Source: Blattamonas nauphoetae (Eukaryota > Preaxostyla > Oxymonadida). From it: a stretch of DNA of 25,722 nucleotides. Location: contig JARBJD010000654.1 in NCBI GenBank assembly GCA_033064195.1, forward strand, positions 1-25,722, written 5' to 3'. A program made the position numbers and the translations under genes. The notes beneath the pieces were generated by a model that saw only the letters and a program-made list of their open reading frames with translations, was not told the DNA's origin and ran no database searches. Below, piece after piece: positions 9,063 to 18,957 of this stretch; within the stretch, counting starts at the first letter, position 1, and every line of letters begins with the position of its first letter.

Positions 9063-10970
9063 GTTAACATCTTGTGAATCCGTTTTCTTGCAAACCGACG
9101 AACTATCTTCGTCTGATATGGACATGGATGACAGAACTGGAATCTCAAGACAGATTATCAGTTCAACGGAAGACATTCACAAACACATTTTTCTGACCGA
9201 TTATTCTCTCGTCCGAACGATCCCGAACCAGAAAGATCAGCGCGAACAGTTTCTTGATTGAAATGCAGTTCTGAACTCGAATCAAAAGATCACCAAATAC
9301 AAGGCTGGTTACTTAATAACAATTTTGTCGCTGATGTCGATATCGGATTCATCATCTACAGATGTAGAAGCTGAACACAGAACGATTACTGCCAACAAAC
9401 TGAAACAATATGCATTGTTTCGTTCGAACAATGAGACTAGTCGTCAAATGTTGGAGGACATCAGTGACAACGGAATCAACTGTTCGCCCAAGGGATACAA
9501 ACCGAACCATATCCAAATCGCGGAAGTGAAGCATCAAGTGTCCACATTTACGCGAGAATTGTGGATGGAACGGGATTGTAATCGAGACTATTCCACGGAA
9601 TGAATACCCTCGATGACATGCAAGAAAACGATTCACAACGACAATTGGAAAGCAAAGAAACCAACTTTTAGGTGATATTGGAAACACACCAAAACATTTT
9701 TAGACTTGATGATCAATTGTAGTTGGCGATTACTCAAGATCCAACTACCAATTTAAGCCGCTCGTCGCCCTTTATGGTTCCTCGGAGGACAATCACATGG
9801 AGCCCAGATATGTCTCCATTTGTTTTGGCACATTTGCGAGTGGATTATACGGAGGCAATTTCTATTGCTGGGTGGACGCGTCGATGATCATCAGGCTGAT
9901 CACCACAACAGCTTCTGGTGTGCGGAACACATTGTGTTTCTCTCAACGCACATTATTACAAATGAAGATGGACATCTACACGAGTTCGGTTCAAGTTATC
10001 TTCATGCAGCTATTCTTGGACGTCGCACCACATCAGGACATCAGTATCAGTATATACAATTCCTCACGCCCATCCAGCGGCTTCTGACAGCCATCCACCA
10101 TCAATGACGATCGCTACAAACGTCAAGAATGGTCTCTAGGAGCAATTGCTCTGATATTCAACGTTCCGATCCCAAAATGAATTAATCCCGATTTCAAGGT
10201 CAATGTCGGCTCATCGGACGTTCCGGATGCTACGGGTGCCGAAGATGTTCTATCACCGCCTGACAAATGGTGTGAAGTTGACTGTTCAAACACCACTCTC
10301 ACGTTTGGGAACCGATATCCCCACCGCTCGCGAAAACCATTCATTCTTCTTTGAATCAACAATTAAATCTTCACCACATCATCTGGTATCATTTGCACTT
10401 GCATTAGACGAAAATGACAAGCCACAACACATCTTGATCAAACAACACCAACATTGCGCCCATGTCGTCCGACAAGAAGTTAGACACCGACGGCAGATGA
10501 CAGATAAAGATTACAGCTGATTTGGTGGTTGAGAAATAGCAAGATTTTCTCGAAGAAACATACTCCTTGGAAGGAATGGAAAGATGAAATATCCATCCAG
10601 AAATTGTTGAACTCCATCACATTTGGGACATCTCTCAGCATCAAAGGCTCGGTAGTACTTCAATAAGTTGACGGTGCCCGTATCCGAAGGTCTAATCAAC
10701 TGAAATAGGAATTTTATCGCCTGTGAAGATCAGACCTCCAATGCTCCACAATGACCCGTGATTATTGATCAAGAATACAATATGACGGACTATTTTGCAC
10801 TGATCAATTCCTTATCCGAAATAAGTCGTCGGTCACAACTGGACTTGGATGCAGAAGTCATCAAGAAGATTGAAGCACCGTATCAAGCGAATTCAGCATG
10901 TTCGAGGGTCAACTGTGACATATTTCCTTGAAACAGACAAAAATACATCATATTAAACTTGATTAGTTAG
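9063..10970. other. coding-like but unrecognised region
   Basis: Protein-like text appears on the plus strand in patches that switch frame: about 9325-9600 (polar, many Asn/Gln/Glu), 9600-9887, 9880-10107 (His-rich, with WCAEHIVFLSTHIITNEDGH), 10100-10350 (ending near a KWCEVDCSNTTLTF block) and 10758-10931 (NMTDYFALINSLSEISRRSQ). No domain is recognised. It may be one decayed or indel-ridden gene, or unrelated fragments. The whole stretch lies inside the inverted-repeat bracket. Confidence 0.35.
9600..9887 (+). CDS. possible 95-codon frame if TAG is read as Gln
   Basis: Starting at the ATG at 9600 (MNTLDDMQENDSQRQL), the frame runs to a TGA at 9885. TAG codons at 9669 and 9720 interrupt it under the standard code, yet the text on both sides has the same polar character (ETNF-stop-VILETHQN; LDDQL-stop-LAITQDPTTN). 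No family is recognised. It has value mainly as one of several places where TAG could mean glutamine. It may equally be noise in a decayed region. Confidence 0.25.
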
Positions 10971-11869
10971 AGAAGACAATCTCTCCAAACCTCGAAGAAC
11001 ATTGGCGGGAGCTGGACATCAATTCTAATTCGCACACAGACTCTAGTTTGACGGCATTTCGGTACTATAAGCTTCGCAGAGGGACACACAGTCGGTTGAA
11101 CAGTCCAGCAAGATCTCAACAAGAAGAACGCCAGTCTGCATGCTCTTTTCATAAAAAGAAAAACACGCTGAACTATTGGAGGGGTGGGACGTGCGTAATG
11201 ATTCGCACAACGGCCTCTCAATATTCAGACGTGTGTTGGAAGTGTCCAACAAGAGTCGATCAGAGAAAGATCGCTCGAATTGTCTCACGGAGCATTGCCT
11301 CCTTTGTCGCCAGATCCATTCCATGGCGATCTTGGTTGTGAACTCTCATCCCGTCCAGCAGCGGGGCAACATGAGAGGACACGCCTACCAATACCGGAAA
11401 GCAAGAGGCAATTCTAGTTTGTTGACGAACAACAAGTATCTATCTTCAAAAGTTGCTGATTTGAAAGGATTTGGGTCAAAACACTGGAAAGACAATTCCG
11501 TCGAAGTTTGAAGGAGCTGAGATACAAATGAAGAAAGAGCCTCTTCGCGCTGACATTGCGGAATGGTCAGTTGTGAAGTTGAGTGACTACCGCAGAGAAG
11601 GATCAGCTCCTCGACCTGGACAAGTGAGTTTGTCGAATAGAAGCACAACCGCTTCAATGTCGTTGGAAGCGGAGATTCTGCGTATTACACACTACAGAGC
11701 GGAGATTCTGAGTTGCACACGCTGCCAAGCAGAGTTCGCAGTTGGAGATGAAGACACGCTGGATGGAAGCTGGACAGAATCGACCGAATCTCATCTGGAG
11801 GATGAAATCACAGTAAAATTTTAATCCGTCCTAGATTTACAGATATGTAGTTCGAGAACTCGGACTCTC

Positions 11870-13210
11870 TAGACACCGGTTGCACTGTGACGATGACTGG
11901 AACCGGTCTGCTTGTTGGAGAATCGCTGAACGTGACTCTGAACTCCTCACACTCCTTCATCGCAGCAGTCACCTCAGAAACCGAAGTACAATCCGCAGAA
12001 CTCCAAGTTGGATGACCGACGACTCTCAAACACAATCACAACGATCAAAGCGACTGAAACGGATCAAGAATAGACCATCTTCGGTGCGACGATATCAGAC
12101 TCGACTTTCTAACTCGTCATCAGTTTCGACGTTGTTCTGTGGGGATCGAAAGCGACCTTGCTCCTCGATTGAGGATAGATGGAAGATTGTGGAAGGAATG
12201 AGGATGTTGTCGCTGTCATTCTCGATCTTTCACAACGTGACACATCTCGAACAAGGGAGAATGCTGCCTCAACACGGAGATGTGATTGAATCTGGATCGA
12301 CAATGACAATGGAACTGTTAGTGCTCCCTCGTTCGTTGTCCGAAGTGGAAGGAGAGGGAATGGTTGAAGTTTTTGGAGGTTAATTGTGGATTCATCATGT
12401 TGAGGTAGTTCTGTCTGACTCGCCCTCCCACATCTTCATTCGAATGGTTGGAGGACACTTGACAATCGAAATATGTTCATTAACTGGACACTCACCCTCT
12501 CCTCCTTCTAACCTGGAAACAACTCCTGATCTGTGTTTGTGAGAGAGTGGCATTCTGAACTTGGTGAACAGCAAGACAACCATCAAACAGACAGACCTCA
12601 CATCCCTCTCGCAGGGAGCGATCAACATGAAGGGAGACAGCCTGACAATGGAAACGAGTGCGTTTCACGACAATAGCCCTCACATCTCTTCATTCCCTTC
12701 TCTTCGTCACAGCATTCACTGTTCTGGAAAGGGACACTTGAAGATTGGGAGTCTGAATGGTGGAGATGGGAAAGCAGACCATCCTCATCTTTGGCTGTCC
12801 CACGAAGATTGTGTGTTGAGTGGGAAGGAGGTGAATGCGAATGCCACGTTCTTCATCCCAGCCTCTCTTCATCACCGACGAGCACGCTGAAAAAGACAGC
12901 ACAAGCATTTGATTTGACGATGGAAGGAATGAATCTGATTCCTTTCTCACTGATCCTGGAAGTGTTTACAACGAAGAAAGATAAGACTGTCGGAGAGATA
13001 GTTCGGACTCCACTTTCTGTCAACTCAACAAAATCGTTCAACGAGACTCAGATCGAAATGAGTTTGCCATGTCATCGATGTCAGGATTTGAGAAGAGTCT
13101 GGAATGGTCTGGACGTGTTGTGATTAGACTGAACGAAACGACGATTGCGATATTGATTCAGAAGAACTCACATGTGAGTCGAGTTGTTTCATCACTCGTT
13201 CCGCATTGGG
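11870..13210 (+). pseudogene. beta-helix repeat surface-protein family remnant
   Basis: Pieces appear in the order I recall for a large oxymonad family of predicted secreted right-handed beta-helix proteins. They are a CTVTMTGTGLLVGESLNVTL segment (from 11878) running to ELQVG; an FCGDRKRPCSSIEDRWKIV block (about 12130-12190); LWIHHVEVVLSD with IFIRMVGGHLTIEICSLTG (about 12384-12480); an ESGILNLVN strand and a HSIHCSGKGHLKIGSLNGGDG block (about 12543-12770); a LIPFSLILEVF block (about 12938-12965); and a SLEWSGRVVIRLNETT block (about 13097-13140). They lie in at least three frames. In-frame TGA codons at 12013 and 12540 stand where the family, as I remember it, has Trp; TAG near 12075 and TAA at 12381 stand where Gln would fit. 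The upstream part (10.97-11.87 kb) may belong to the same gene but is not recognisable. The function of the family is unknown. Confidence 0.6.
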
Positions 13211-13531
13211 ATATGCGAAGCCTTCGGTGGATCTCCTCGCTTCCGGTAGCGAGTCGAGTACTCCTCACCATCTGTTCGTGAGTGGAGTTTCCCGAATGGT
13301 CATTTCACGTGGTTGGCGAAGCCACCGTCGCTATCGACTACTGCTCCGCTCCAGTCCTAATCGTCCGATAAGACTCCTCGCTCGCCAACTGCTGGTGCCA
13401 GCTTTGGAGGAAGCACGGCCGTTGACAATGTAAAGGGGAGCAAGTGGGTAGAGTCGTAGAAGTTATCTTCTTCTCTCATCTTTTCATTATCACTTATACA
13501 CTTGATTTTAGTCCTTTTCAATACTCAATCC
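13211..13531. other. no gene recognised
   Basis: Follows the beta-helix remnant and runs to the hairpin repeat. It may be the decayed 3' end of that gene. Confidence 0.35.
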
Positions 13532-13600
13532 GTTGATGAGCCCTGGTTATGTGTCGGATGGAGCTTGCGACATCCTTTACACAAACCAGTGCTCATCAAC
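13532..13600. repeat. hairpin repeat B, 22-23 bp arms
   Basis: The arm 13532-13554 (GTTGATGAGCCCTGGTTATG...) pairs with 13579-13600 (ending GTGCTCATCAAC) with one mismatch and one indel. The loop (CGGATGGAGCTTGCGACATC, then CTTT) is the reverse complement of the flank outside copy A. One arm matches copy A and the other matches copy C, so B looks like the two bracket ends joined head to head. Confidence 0.75.
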
Positions 13601-13874
13601 CTCTTTCTCTGCCACACAGCAGTTGAAGGAGGACATCGGTATGTCTTTAGCACTGCGGCGTTTTTACAATTGTAACCTTTTGGTGGTTTCCACTTCACTA
13701 GTCCTTCTGACTTCTCGTTGTCTCCAGTTTTTCATCCCCGTTGGGGCTTTTCTGGAGTAATGGGTTGATCCCATCCTTTTGTTCATCAACCGCCCCCACT
13801 TGGGCAGAACCGGCTCGATGATTAACCTCTCGGGTCGGGATTTTTCTTTCAACAGATAAAACTTTTATTATTCT

Positions 13875-13955
13875 GTTTGTTGATCGGCCAACCCATGGAC
13901 CGTCTTTACCGGACCCAGGGTCTCACTCAATCCGTTGATGAGCACTGGTTTGTGT
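13875..13955 (+). repeat. inverted repeat copy C (right bracket)
   Basis: Reverse complement of copy A at 8980-9062. Its outer flank (AAAGG) is also shared with hairpin B. It marks the right edge of the bracketed 4.97-kb region. Confidence 0.8.
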
Positions 13956-14142
13956 AAAGGTACTTGTTGTCGAATCTGATTTTGAGAGGTATTCTTGCAT
14001 CCTGAAGGAAATTCTTGATGGGATAGTTAGTTTTAGGTTTCTAGAGAAAATGTGTTGGGATGCGATACAAAGAGACAACAAAGGTCTCAATCAACCCACA
14101 AGTCAGTTTTCGTTCATATGTTCAACCACATCAGCTCTGTAA

Positions 14143-14534
14143 ATCAACCTCGCATTGTCCTCTTCCCACCTCCAATCCACCTCGAACGACCCTCTTCCCA
14201 CCTCCAATCGACCTCGCATTGCCCTCTTCCCACCTCCAATCGACCTCGTATTGCCCTCTTCCCACCTCCAATCAACCTCATTATGCCCACTCTTCCCCTC
14301 CAATCAACCTCATTATGCCCACTCTTCCCCTCCAATCAACCTCATTATGCCCACTCTTCCCCTCCAATCGACCTCATTATGCCCACTCTTCCCCTCCAAC
14401 CGACCTCATTATGCCCACTCTTCCCTCCAATCAACCTCATTATGCCCACTCTTCCCCTCCAATCAACCTCATTATGCCCACTCTTCCCCTCCAATCAACC
14501 TCATTATGCCCACTCTTCCCCTCCAATCGACCTG
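14143..14534 (+). repeat. 32-bp minisatellite, about 12 copies
   Basis: The unit is CATTATGCCCACTCTTCCCC followed by TCCAATCAACCT. The first four units are a variant (CATTGCCCTCTTCCCACCTC, CAATCGACCTCG) and the later ones are nearly identical, so the array has a diverged 5' edge and a homogenised core. The unit has no stop codon in several readings, which creates long Pro/Ser/Leu-rich frames that I take as spurious. Confidence 0.9.
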
Positions 14535-15085
14535 AATGTACCCACCTCACCTCTCCAACAGCCCTCACCCTCTTCATAACAACGTTTCGTCTTTCTCGAT
14601 TTCACATTCCATTCAGAGCCGTCTTCTCCACTATTTCACACCGATATAACCCACTATTTCACACCGGTAAAACCCAAACCTCAATTTGATGGGATTTCCT
14701 CCGTCAACATCATTCTCGACTCTGACGTCGCTCAACATGCATTCCACCTGTATGATCCAGCCAGTCCTCGTCTTTTCGACAACAGCGAACAGAAAAAATA
14801 AGAAACACAGAACGAAAGTTTGCTTATGACCCAGGAAGACGTCAATTTCATCCCAGTAAAACATCTTTTTATTACAGCGCTTCCTGTCGTATTTCCATCC
14901 GCTCCCTGAGCACATTCGCGCATTAGTCCAAATTGTTAGAATCAGCTCCCACAAACCCTTTCATTTTCATTCCTTCGAAACCGATGAAATGGATCATTCC
15001 CACCGCCACTGTCCTGCGGAAATAACGCTTCCCATCCCCAGTATCATCACCAGGGTTCTGACTGGTCAGCACATTTTAGTGCATT
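14535..15085. other. no gene recognised
   Basis: Short frames only; no domain, no RNA gene. Confidence 0.4.
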
Positions 15086-15107
15086 CGTCGGATCATTTGA
15101 TCCGACG
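15086..15107. repeat. perfect 10-bp palindrome with 2-bp spacer
   Basis: CGTCGGATCA-TT-TGATCCGACG. The core GTCGGATC recurs about 470 bp downstream at 15566-15573 and 15590-15597. The two zones could be imperfect ends of a small transposon or a protein-binding site; the intervening sequence shows no gene. Confidence 0.6.
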
Positions 15108-15934
15108 GTCACTTTTTTGGCGTCCGATCATCGCCTATTTGGGAGCTTCGAATTTTCTAACTTTTTCTCATTTTCCACACTTTTCATCTGTTCATTTCAC
15201 CTCTCTATCGATTAAAATTCACTTTGCTGTCTTCAGAATACAAAAGAAAGGTGTTTGTGTTCGAATTAACTCCACTTTGGGTGAAGTGGATGGATCTGTC
15301 CCTTTGTCATGGTTTCATGAATGTTGAAATCATCGATTCCGACGATCATCCGGTGTTCATTTGCATGAATCTCGATCACGAAATGCTCCTCCTCGTTGTT
15401 ATTTGTCTTCATTCTTGTTTTCAGCACCATCATCTTCAAATCAACTCAAACCCTCATGTTCAAAACAATGAATTTCAATTTTCTATTTTCACTTCAATAT
15501 CACTTTTTTGTTCGAATAAAGACTCAAATTCCACAAAATAATAAGAAATAAGCATTATATGGACGGTCGGATCAAAAACCGTAGGATCAGTCGGATCCTT
15601 ATCAGAAGCCTGATTCATCACCCAATGATGTAGAGGGACATGAATTCGGCTTTTTCTTTGCCAACACGCAGACAGCCCTGCCACTGATGATCCATTTCAC
15701 AGCTTCCTCGTCAAGCTTCCTTCTCACCCATCTTTCGCAGACAAAGGGAATCACATTGTCCTCGCTTTTATTTCCGTCGATTTAGCAGCCGTCTGTTATC
15801 AACCCTCCTGTCTACTGCAGCATTTCACCTGCATTCATCTGGGTGATTCTCTTTGAAAAATCGCAAAACACTAATGTGCGTCACCAAACATTATTTTTTG
15901 CGGAATTACCATTCGTCTGTTCAGTCGACTGAAA
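15108..15934. other. no firm gene; weak plus-strand frames
   Basis: Frames at 15224-15541 and about 15645-15855 on the plus strand are open, but I recognise no family and no conserved motif. The second has no ATG. Confidence 0.3.
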
Positions 15935-16230
15935 ATGAGTGAATTACCGGATTTCAAGGAAGATCGCGTTCGATATCTCCTTTTTTTGTTCAGGACTCTT
16001 CTGCACATTTTTTGTAACAAAACAGGTCCAAAGACAAACTACCGATAATTTACAACAGAAAAAACCAATTCTGTGTGAGAGCACTGGTATAAACTCCTCC
16101 ATTGAAGAAAAAGACACGAAAAGTGCGGATTGACATATTCAATATTCTCGATATATTAGGTCCGTAACATTTGTTGAACGTGTCTAACAGAGACTCTCTG
16201 AGGGAAATACTGAAGGACCATGGTGTTTGA
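15935..16230 (+). CDS. possible small two-exon gene (needs TAA read as Gln)
   Basis: The ATG at 15935 opens MSELPDFKEDR. If a 26-nt GT..TTTTTTTGTTCAG intron (15968-15993) is removed, the frame continues to a TGA at 16228. The text is basic and then helical (IIYNRKNQFCVRALV, PPLKKKTRKVRIDIFNILDI, then SLREILKDHG). In this reading TAA codons at 16015, 16090 and 16165 fall within otherwise smooth protein-like text. About 89 residues, no family recognised. The intron is unusually short compared with the 71- and 105-nt introns at 18.4-18.6 kb, and under the standard code the frame is closed. Treat it as a hypothesis tied to the genetic-code question. Confidence 0.25.
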
Positions 16231-16689
16231 GGCGAGGTAGTACAGATTGATGACGATTGAAAAAAGAGCATTCATTTTTGGGTCTACAAGACCAGAAATG
16301 CATGAATAAAGACATACCAGCGAGCGAAAACTATCGATAACATCCGATTGAACGATTTATGTGAGAGTTATCTCGTTGTGCTCATTGTTCAGGCGCACCT
16401 CAAAAAAATCCCGAGTATCTGAACGTGAGAAAGAAAGAAACGGTACAAACCATGTTGTGAGTGTGTAATCCACAGTTTGATGTCGGTTTCATCATTGATA
16501 TATATATCGAACAGAAGTCTGATGGGTGATTAGTCGCCTGAGCATCGGATCTGCGATAAAGTTCGCCAACATGAAGAAAAGACGAAATTCACACCTTGAA
16601 CATGGAGAGAGCACCTGTGACGGTGAGTAGAGGGTATTTGTCGATGAATATCAACGTACAGGCGCTGGAGTGACGGATGCGATTTTTGA
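16231..16689. other. no gene recognised
   Basis: Short minus-strand frames only. One of 39 codons (16275 down to 16156, MNALFSIVINLYYL) is preceded by a GTATGT..TTGTAG pair that resembles a 34-nt intron, but nothing supports it further. Confidence 0.3.
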
Positions 16690-17088
16690 AAAAGAATCAC
16701 CCATCTCAACACATCACCAAACCCCATCGCCAGCCATCCTTCTCGACCCCAACCTCTCCCAAACCCCAACCCTCTGCACTCTGCCGTATTCTCCCTTCGC
16801 AAGCTGAATGGCAATCGACTCTCTCCGACAGAGTCGGAGATTATTGATGGAGAAGCCCCAGGCACCAAAACACCTCTGCTCAGCTTGGAACGAAAGCGAT
16901 TGAACAGCAGCGTCCACACACAACCAACAGAAGGGGATCATTCTCAACTGGAAGACCGGATACTCCCAGTATGGATCACATTCCCTGACAATCTTAATAC
17001 CGTCACTACGAAAAATGCAGAACAGAAGAACATCTTTTCTGATCATTTAGATCTGGAATACCGACTCTTCAGGAACCAAGAAAGCTAA
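16690..17088 (+). CDS. exon-like open frame, no ATG, unrecognised
   Basis: A 132-codon stretch is open between a TGA at 16687 and a TAA at 17086. It begins Pro-rich (PSRPQPLPNPNPLHS) and then becomes mixed and acidic (LSPTESEIIDGEAPG, LERKRLNSSVHTQPTEGDHS, ILPVWITFPDNLNTV). It has no ATG, so it would have to be an internal or terminal exon of a plus-strand gene. Two overlapping minus-strand frames are shorter and less protein-like. I recognise no family. Confidence 0.3.
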   Translation, partial: KRITHLNTSPNPIASHPSRPQPLPNPNPLHSAVFSLRKLNGNRLSPTESEIIDGEAPGTKTPLLSLERKRLNSSVHTQPTEGDHSQLEDRILPVWITFPDNLNTVTTKNAEQKNIFSDHLDLEYRLFRNQES

Positions 17089-17753
17089 GATTGATCTGCA
17101 CGTCATTCGCCTCTGAAGGATAAGATGATGAAACCCAAACCGGCTTATTGCAACATACAGACCATACTCACTCATTTAATAAGTTGAAAGTCGGAAATCA
17201 CCATCGTTTTACGTCTCACACAACAAGAATCAATCGACCATCATTTCTTGGAAACAGTTTCAGTTACAACACGTTTGAACGACATCATCGCTAAATTCTT
17301 TCAATTACATGATGAATAAGAGCCGTTTATCGCCTCACTATTGTGTTAGCCGGAGATGGAACTTGTTCGGAGAAAAGGAGATTTTGGGCAGCAATCAGGT
17401 GAAATGACTGACACTACCATGATATGAAGAATTCGGGAAAATGAGAAACAGTTGAGACTTGGTTGTTATTGAACGAGAGACTTCCAGAATCCTCGCTTTT
17501 CTCTAAGCTGTGCGTGGTTCGAAGTCAGGTGTCATCTGGACGCTGGAAAGGATAATTTTGTGCAATTGGATCATGGATGCATTTGTAATGTTCAAGTTGG
17601 GGCATTCAAGTCCGCGAACGAGGACAGAGAGAGTGTTTTGTTCGATGAGGTGTTTACTCTAGTCTGTGGTTCCTTGTAACATGTCACGTCGCTACAAATG
17701 TATCCTCAACACAATCCACTTGGAATCTTCCAATTTCTCGATCTGCGATCTGT
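17089..17753. other. no firm gene
   Basis: A plus-strand stretch at about 17193-17425 is free of TGA and reads smoothly if TAA (17320) and TAG (17347) are taken as Gln (VLRLTQQESIDHHFLETV, then IIAKFFQLHDE). An overlapping frame is equally open, so the call is weak. Confidence 0.25.
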
Positions 17754-17960
17754 TCAATCCTTCTTTAGAATCGTGGAAATCGCATTGGGACTGTCGTCAG
17801 CGACAATTTGAACCAGCAAGCAGCAACTGTGCCCAAACTCGCCCAATAATTCAGATCGAAGAATTTTGGCAAGAGTATTGTATATCCTATTAACGAAAAC
17901 AGCCGACTTCTTGATTTGAAGAAGCGTTTGGATATCTTGATGACCAAACTCAATGGCCAC
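17754..17960 (-). CDS. exon-like frame, unrecognised
   Basis: About 68 codons of helical text (FGHQDIQTLLQIKKSAVFVN, LAKILRSELLGEFGHSCCLL) ending in TGA. A CTCTCTAAGTGCAG acceptor-like site lies just upstream near 17970, and the open frame extends to it. It could be the last exon of a minus-strand gene. No family is recognised. Confidence 0.3.
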   Translation of the reverse strand: MAIEFGHQDIQTLLQIKKSAVFVNRIYNTLAKILRSELLGEFGHSCCLLVQIVADDSPNAISTILKKD

Positions 17961-18219
17961 AGAGTCGACTGCACTTAGAGAGCTGATTTAATCTGGTTGA
18001 CTGGATCCATGAATATTACTCAGCTTCATTGATGCATTCAGGCGTGTTGGAGTGCGATGGGTGTTTGGGATGTGGCAGACACTTGTGTCTTCTGTTTTAT
18101 TTTCTGTGCCAAAGGAGTCTGTGGCTTTGATGATGTAGCAGTGGGCGTGGTTTTAGCTTTGGTCAACCAACTGATGACGTTTGTTGTGGAATGGATGGAG
18201 ACGATGGGAGAGAAAATGG
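17961..18219. other. 3' flank of the spliced gene; no gene recognised
   Basis: Open frames on both strands have low-complexity Thr/Ser/Lys/Gln or Val-rich text. This fits untranslated sequence after the TGA at 18220. Confidence 0.35.
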
Positions 18220-18788
18220 TCAATAAGATGAAGTGGAAAGCAGACTTTTGAGCTGGCAAATGACGTTGTTGTCGTAAAAGTGTTCTTGTTGGAGATCATT
18301 CAGTGCGGACAGCTGCGATCCTGCGTCAGGATGTTGATTGTAGACTCTCCGATCTGCGACCGAAAGAACGACAAATAATGAACGAACATAACAGAGAAAC
18401 AGCGTGAATTATCAAGAATTCCATATTAAGAATATATCCCATGTGGTCGGGCTGTTACCTGGTTTGAATGATAGGCTTCGCTGAAAATCTCCAGAACATA
18501 GACTCTGTTCAGATATGTTGTCAGTAGGGATGTGTGGATATGCTTGGATAAGCTGAGATGAAAGGACAAGTTAGTAGTCGACATAAAAGAAGTTTGATGT
18601 GACGGACTACAAAATAGAGATACGCGAATAGGAAGCTCCTTCTCTGACTCCATCTGGTACGTCAGACCCTCTGAGCGCAGGTAGATGCTCTGCTGCATCT
18701 TAAGCCCGATGATGTCGTCGAAGATGAGGATGAAGCCCACTTTCAGCTTGATCGCCCCGAATTCCGTGTCGATTTGAGCAGATGCAGT
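18220..18788 (-). CDS. 3' part of an intron-containing gene, product unrecognised
   Basis: Three exons fit with consistent phases. Exon a is 18788-18624 (165 nt, phase 0 at both ends). Intron 1 is 18623-18553 (71 nt, GTATCT...CTACTAAC...CATCTCAG). Exon b is 18552-18459 (94 nt). Intron 2 is 18458-18354 (105 nt, GTAACA...GTCGCAG). Exon c is 18353-18220, ending in TGA. The product is 130 residues as seen: a hydrophobic start (EFGAIKLKVGFILIFDDIIG), then IYLRSEGLTYQMESEKELPI, a polar middle and a C-terminus with QLSALNDLQQEHFYDN. Exon a begins at a TTGTAG acceptor, so at least one upstream exon exists. It lies 170 bp downstream of the anoctamin tail on the same strand. If TAA is Gln there is no stop between them, and a GTATTA donor at 18927 would join the two in frame, so this could be the anoctamin gene's own 3' end. 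I recognise no domain. Confidence 0.6.
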
Positions 18789-18957
18789 CTACAATCATGA
18801 GTGCATAAGAAATGAATCGAAGAATGCACAGAAACAAGATAAACGAAGAAAGAAAGCTGAAACCAGGTGAGATATGTTTAAGGGGTTGGATCGATTAGAA
18901 GCAAGTTAAAATGTGAAAAATTAATACGCACCAAATGAAGAAGGGAAAGCACCTTGA

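Noticed and set aside
9600-13210. TGA read as Trp in this genome
   Set aside because: The well-defined spliced gene at 18220 ends in TGA, and the TGA cases lie in a clearly decayed gene.
8980-13955. A Polinton or other capsid-bearing element between the inverted repeats
   Set aside because: No DNA polymerase B, integrase, protease or capsid motif was recognised, and the repeats are much shorter than typical Polinton ends.
14052-14689. Pro/Ser/Leu-rich frames over the 32-bp array
   Set aside because: Open only because of the tandem unit; nothing protein-like continues outside the array.
17193-17425. Resemblance of a plus-strand frame to the start of the ciliary protein CFAP298
   Set aside because: Only a loose pattern match at the N-terminus; the conserved central blocks of that family are absent and an overlapping frame is equally open.
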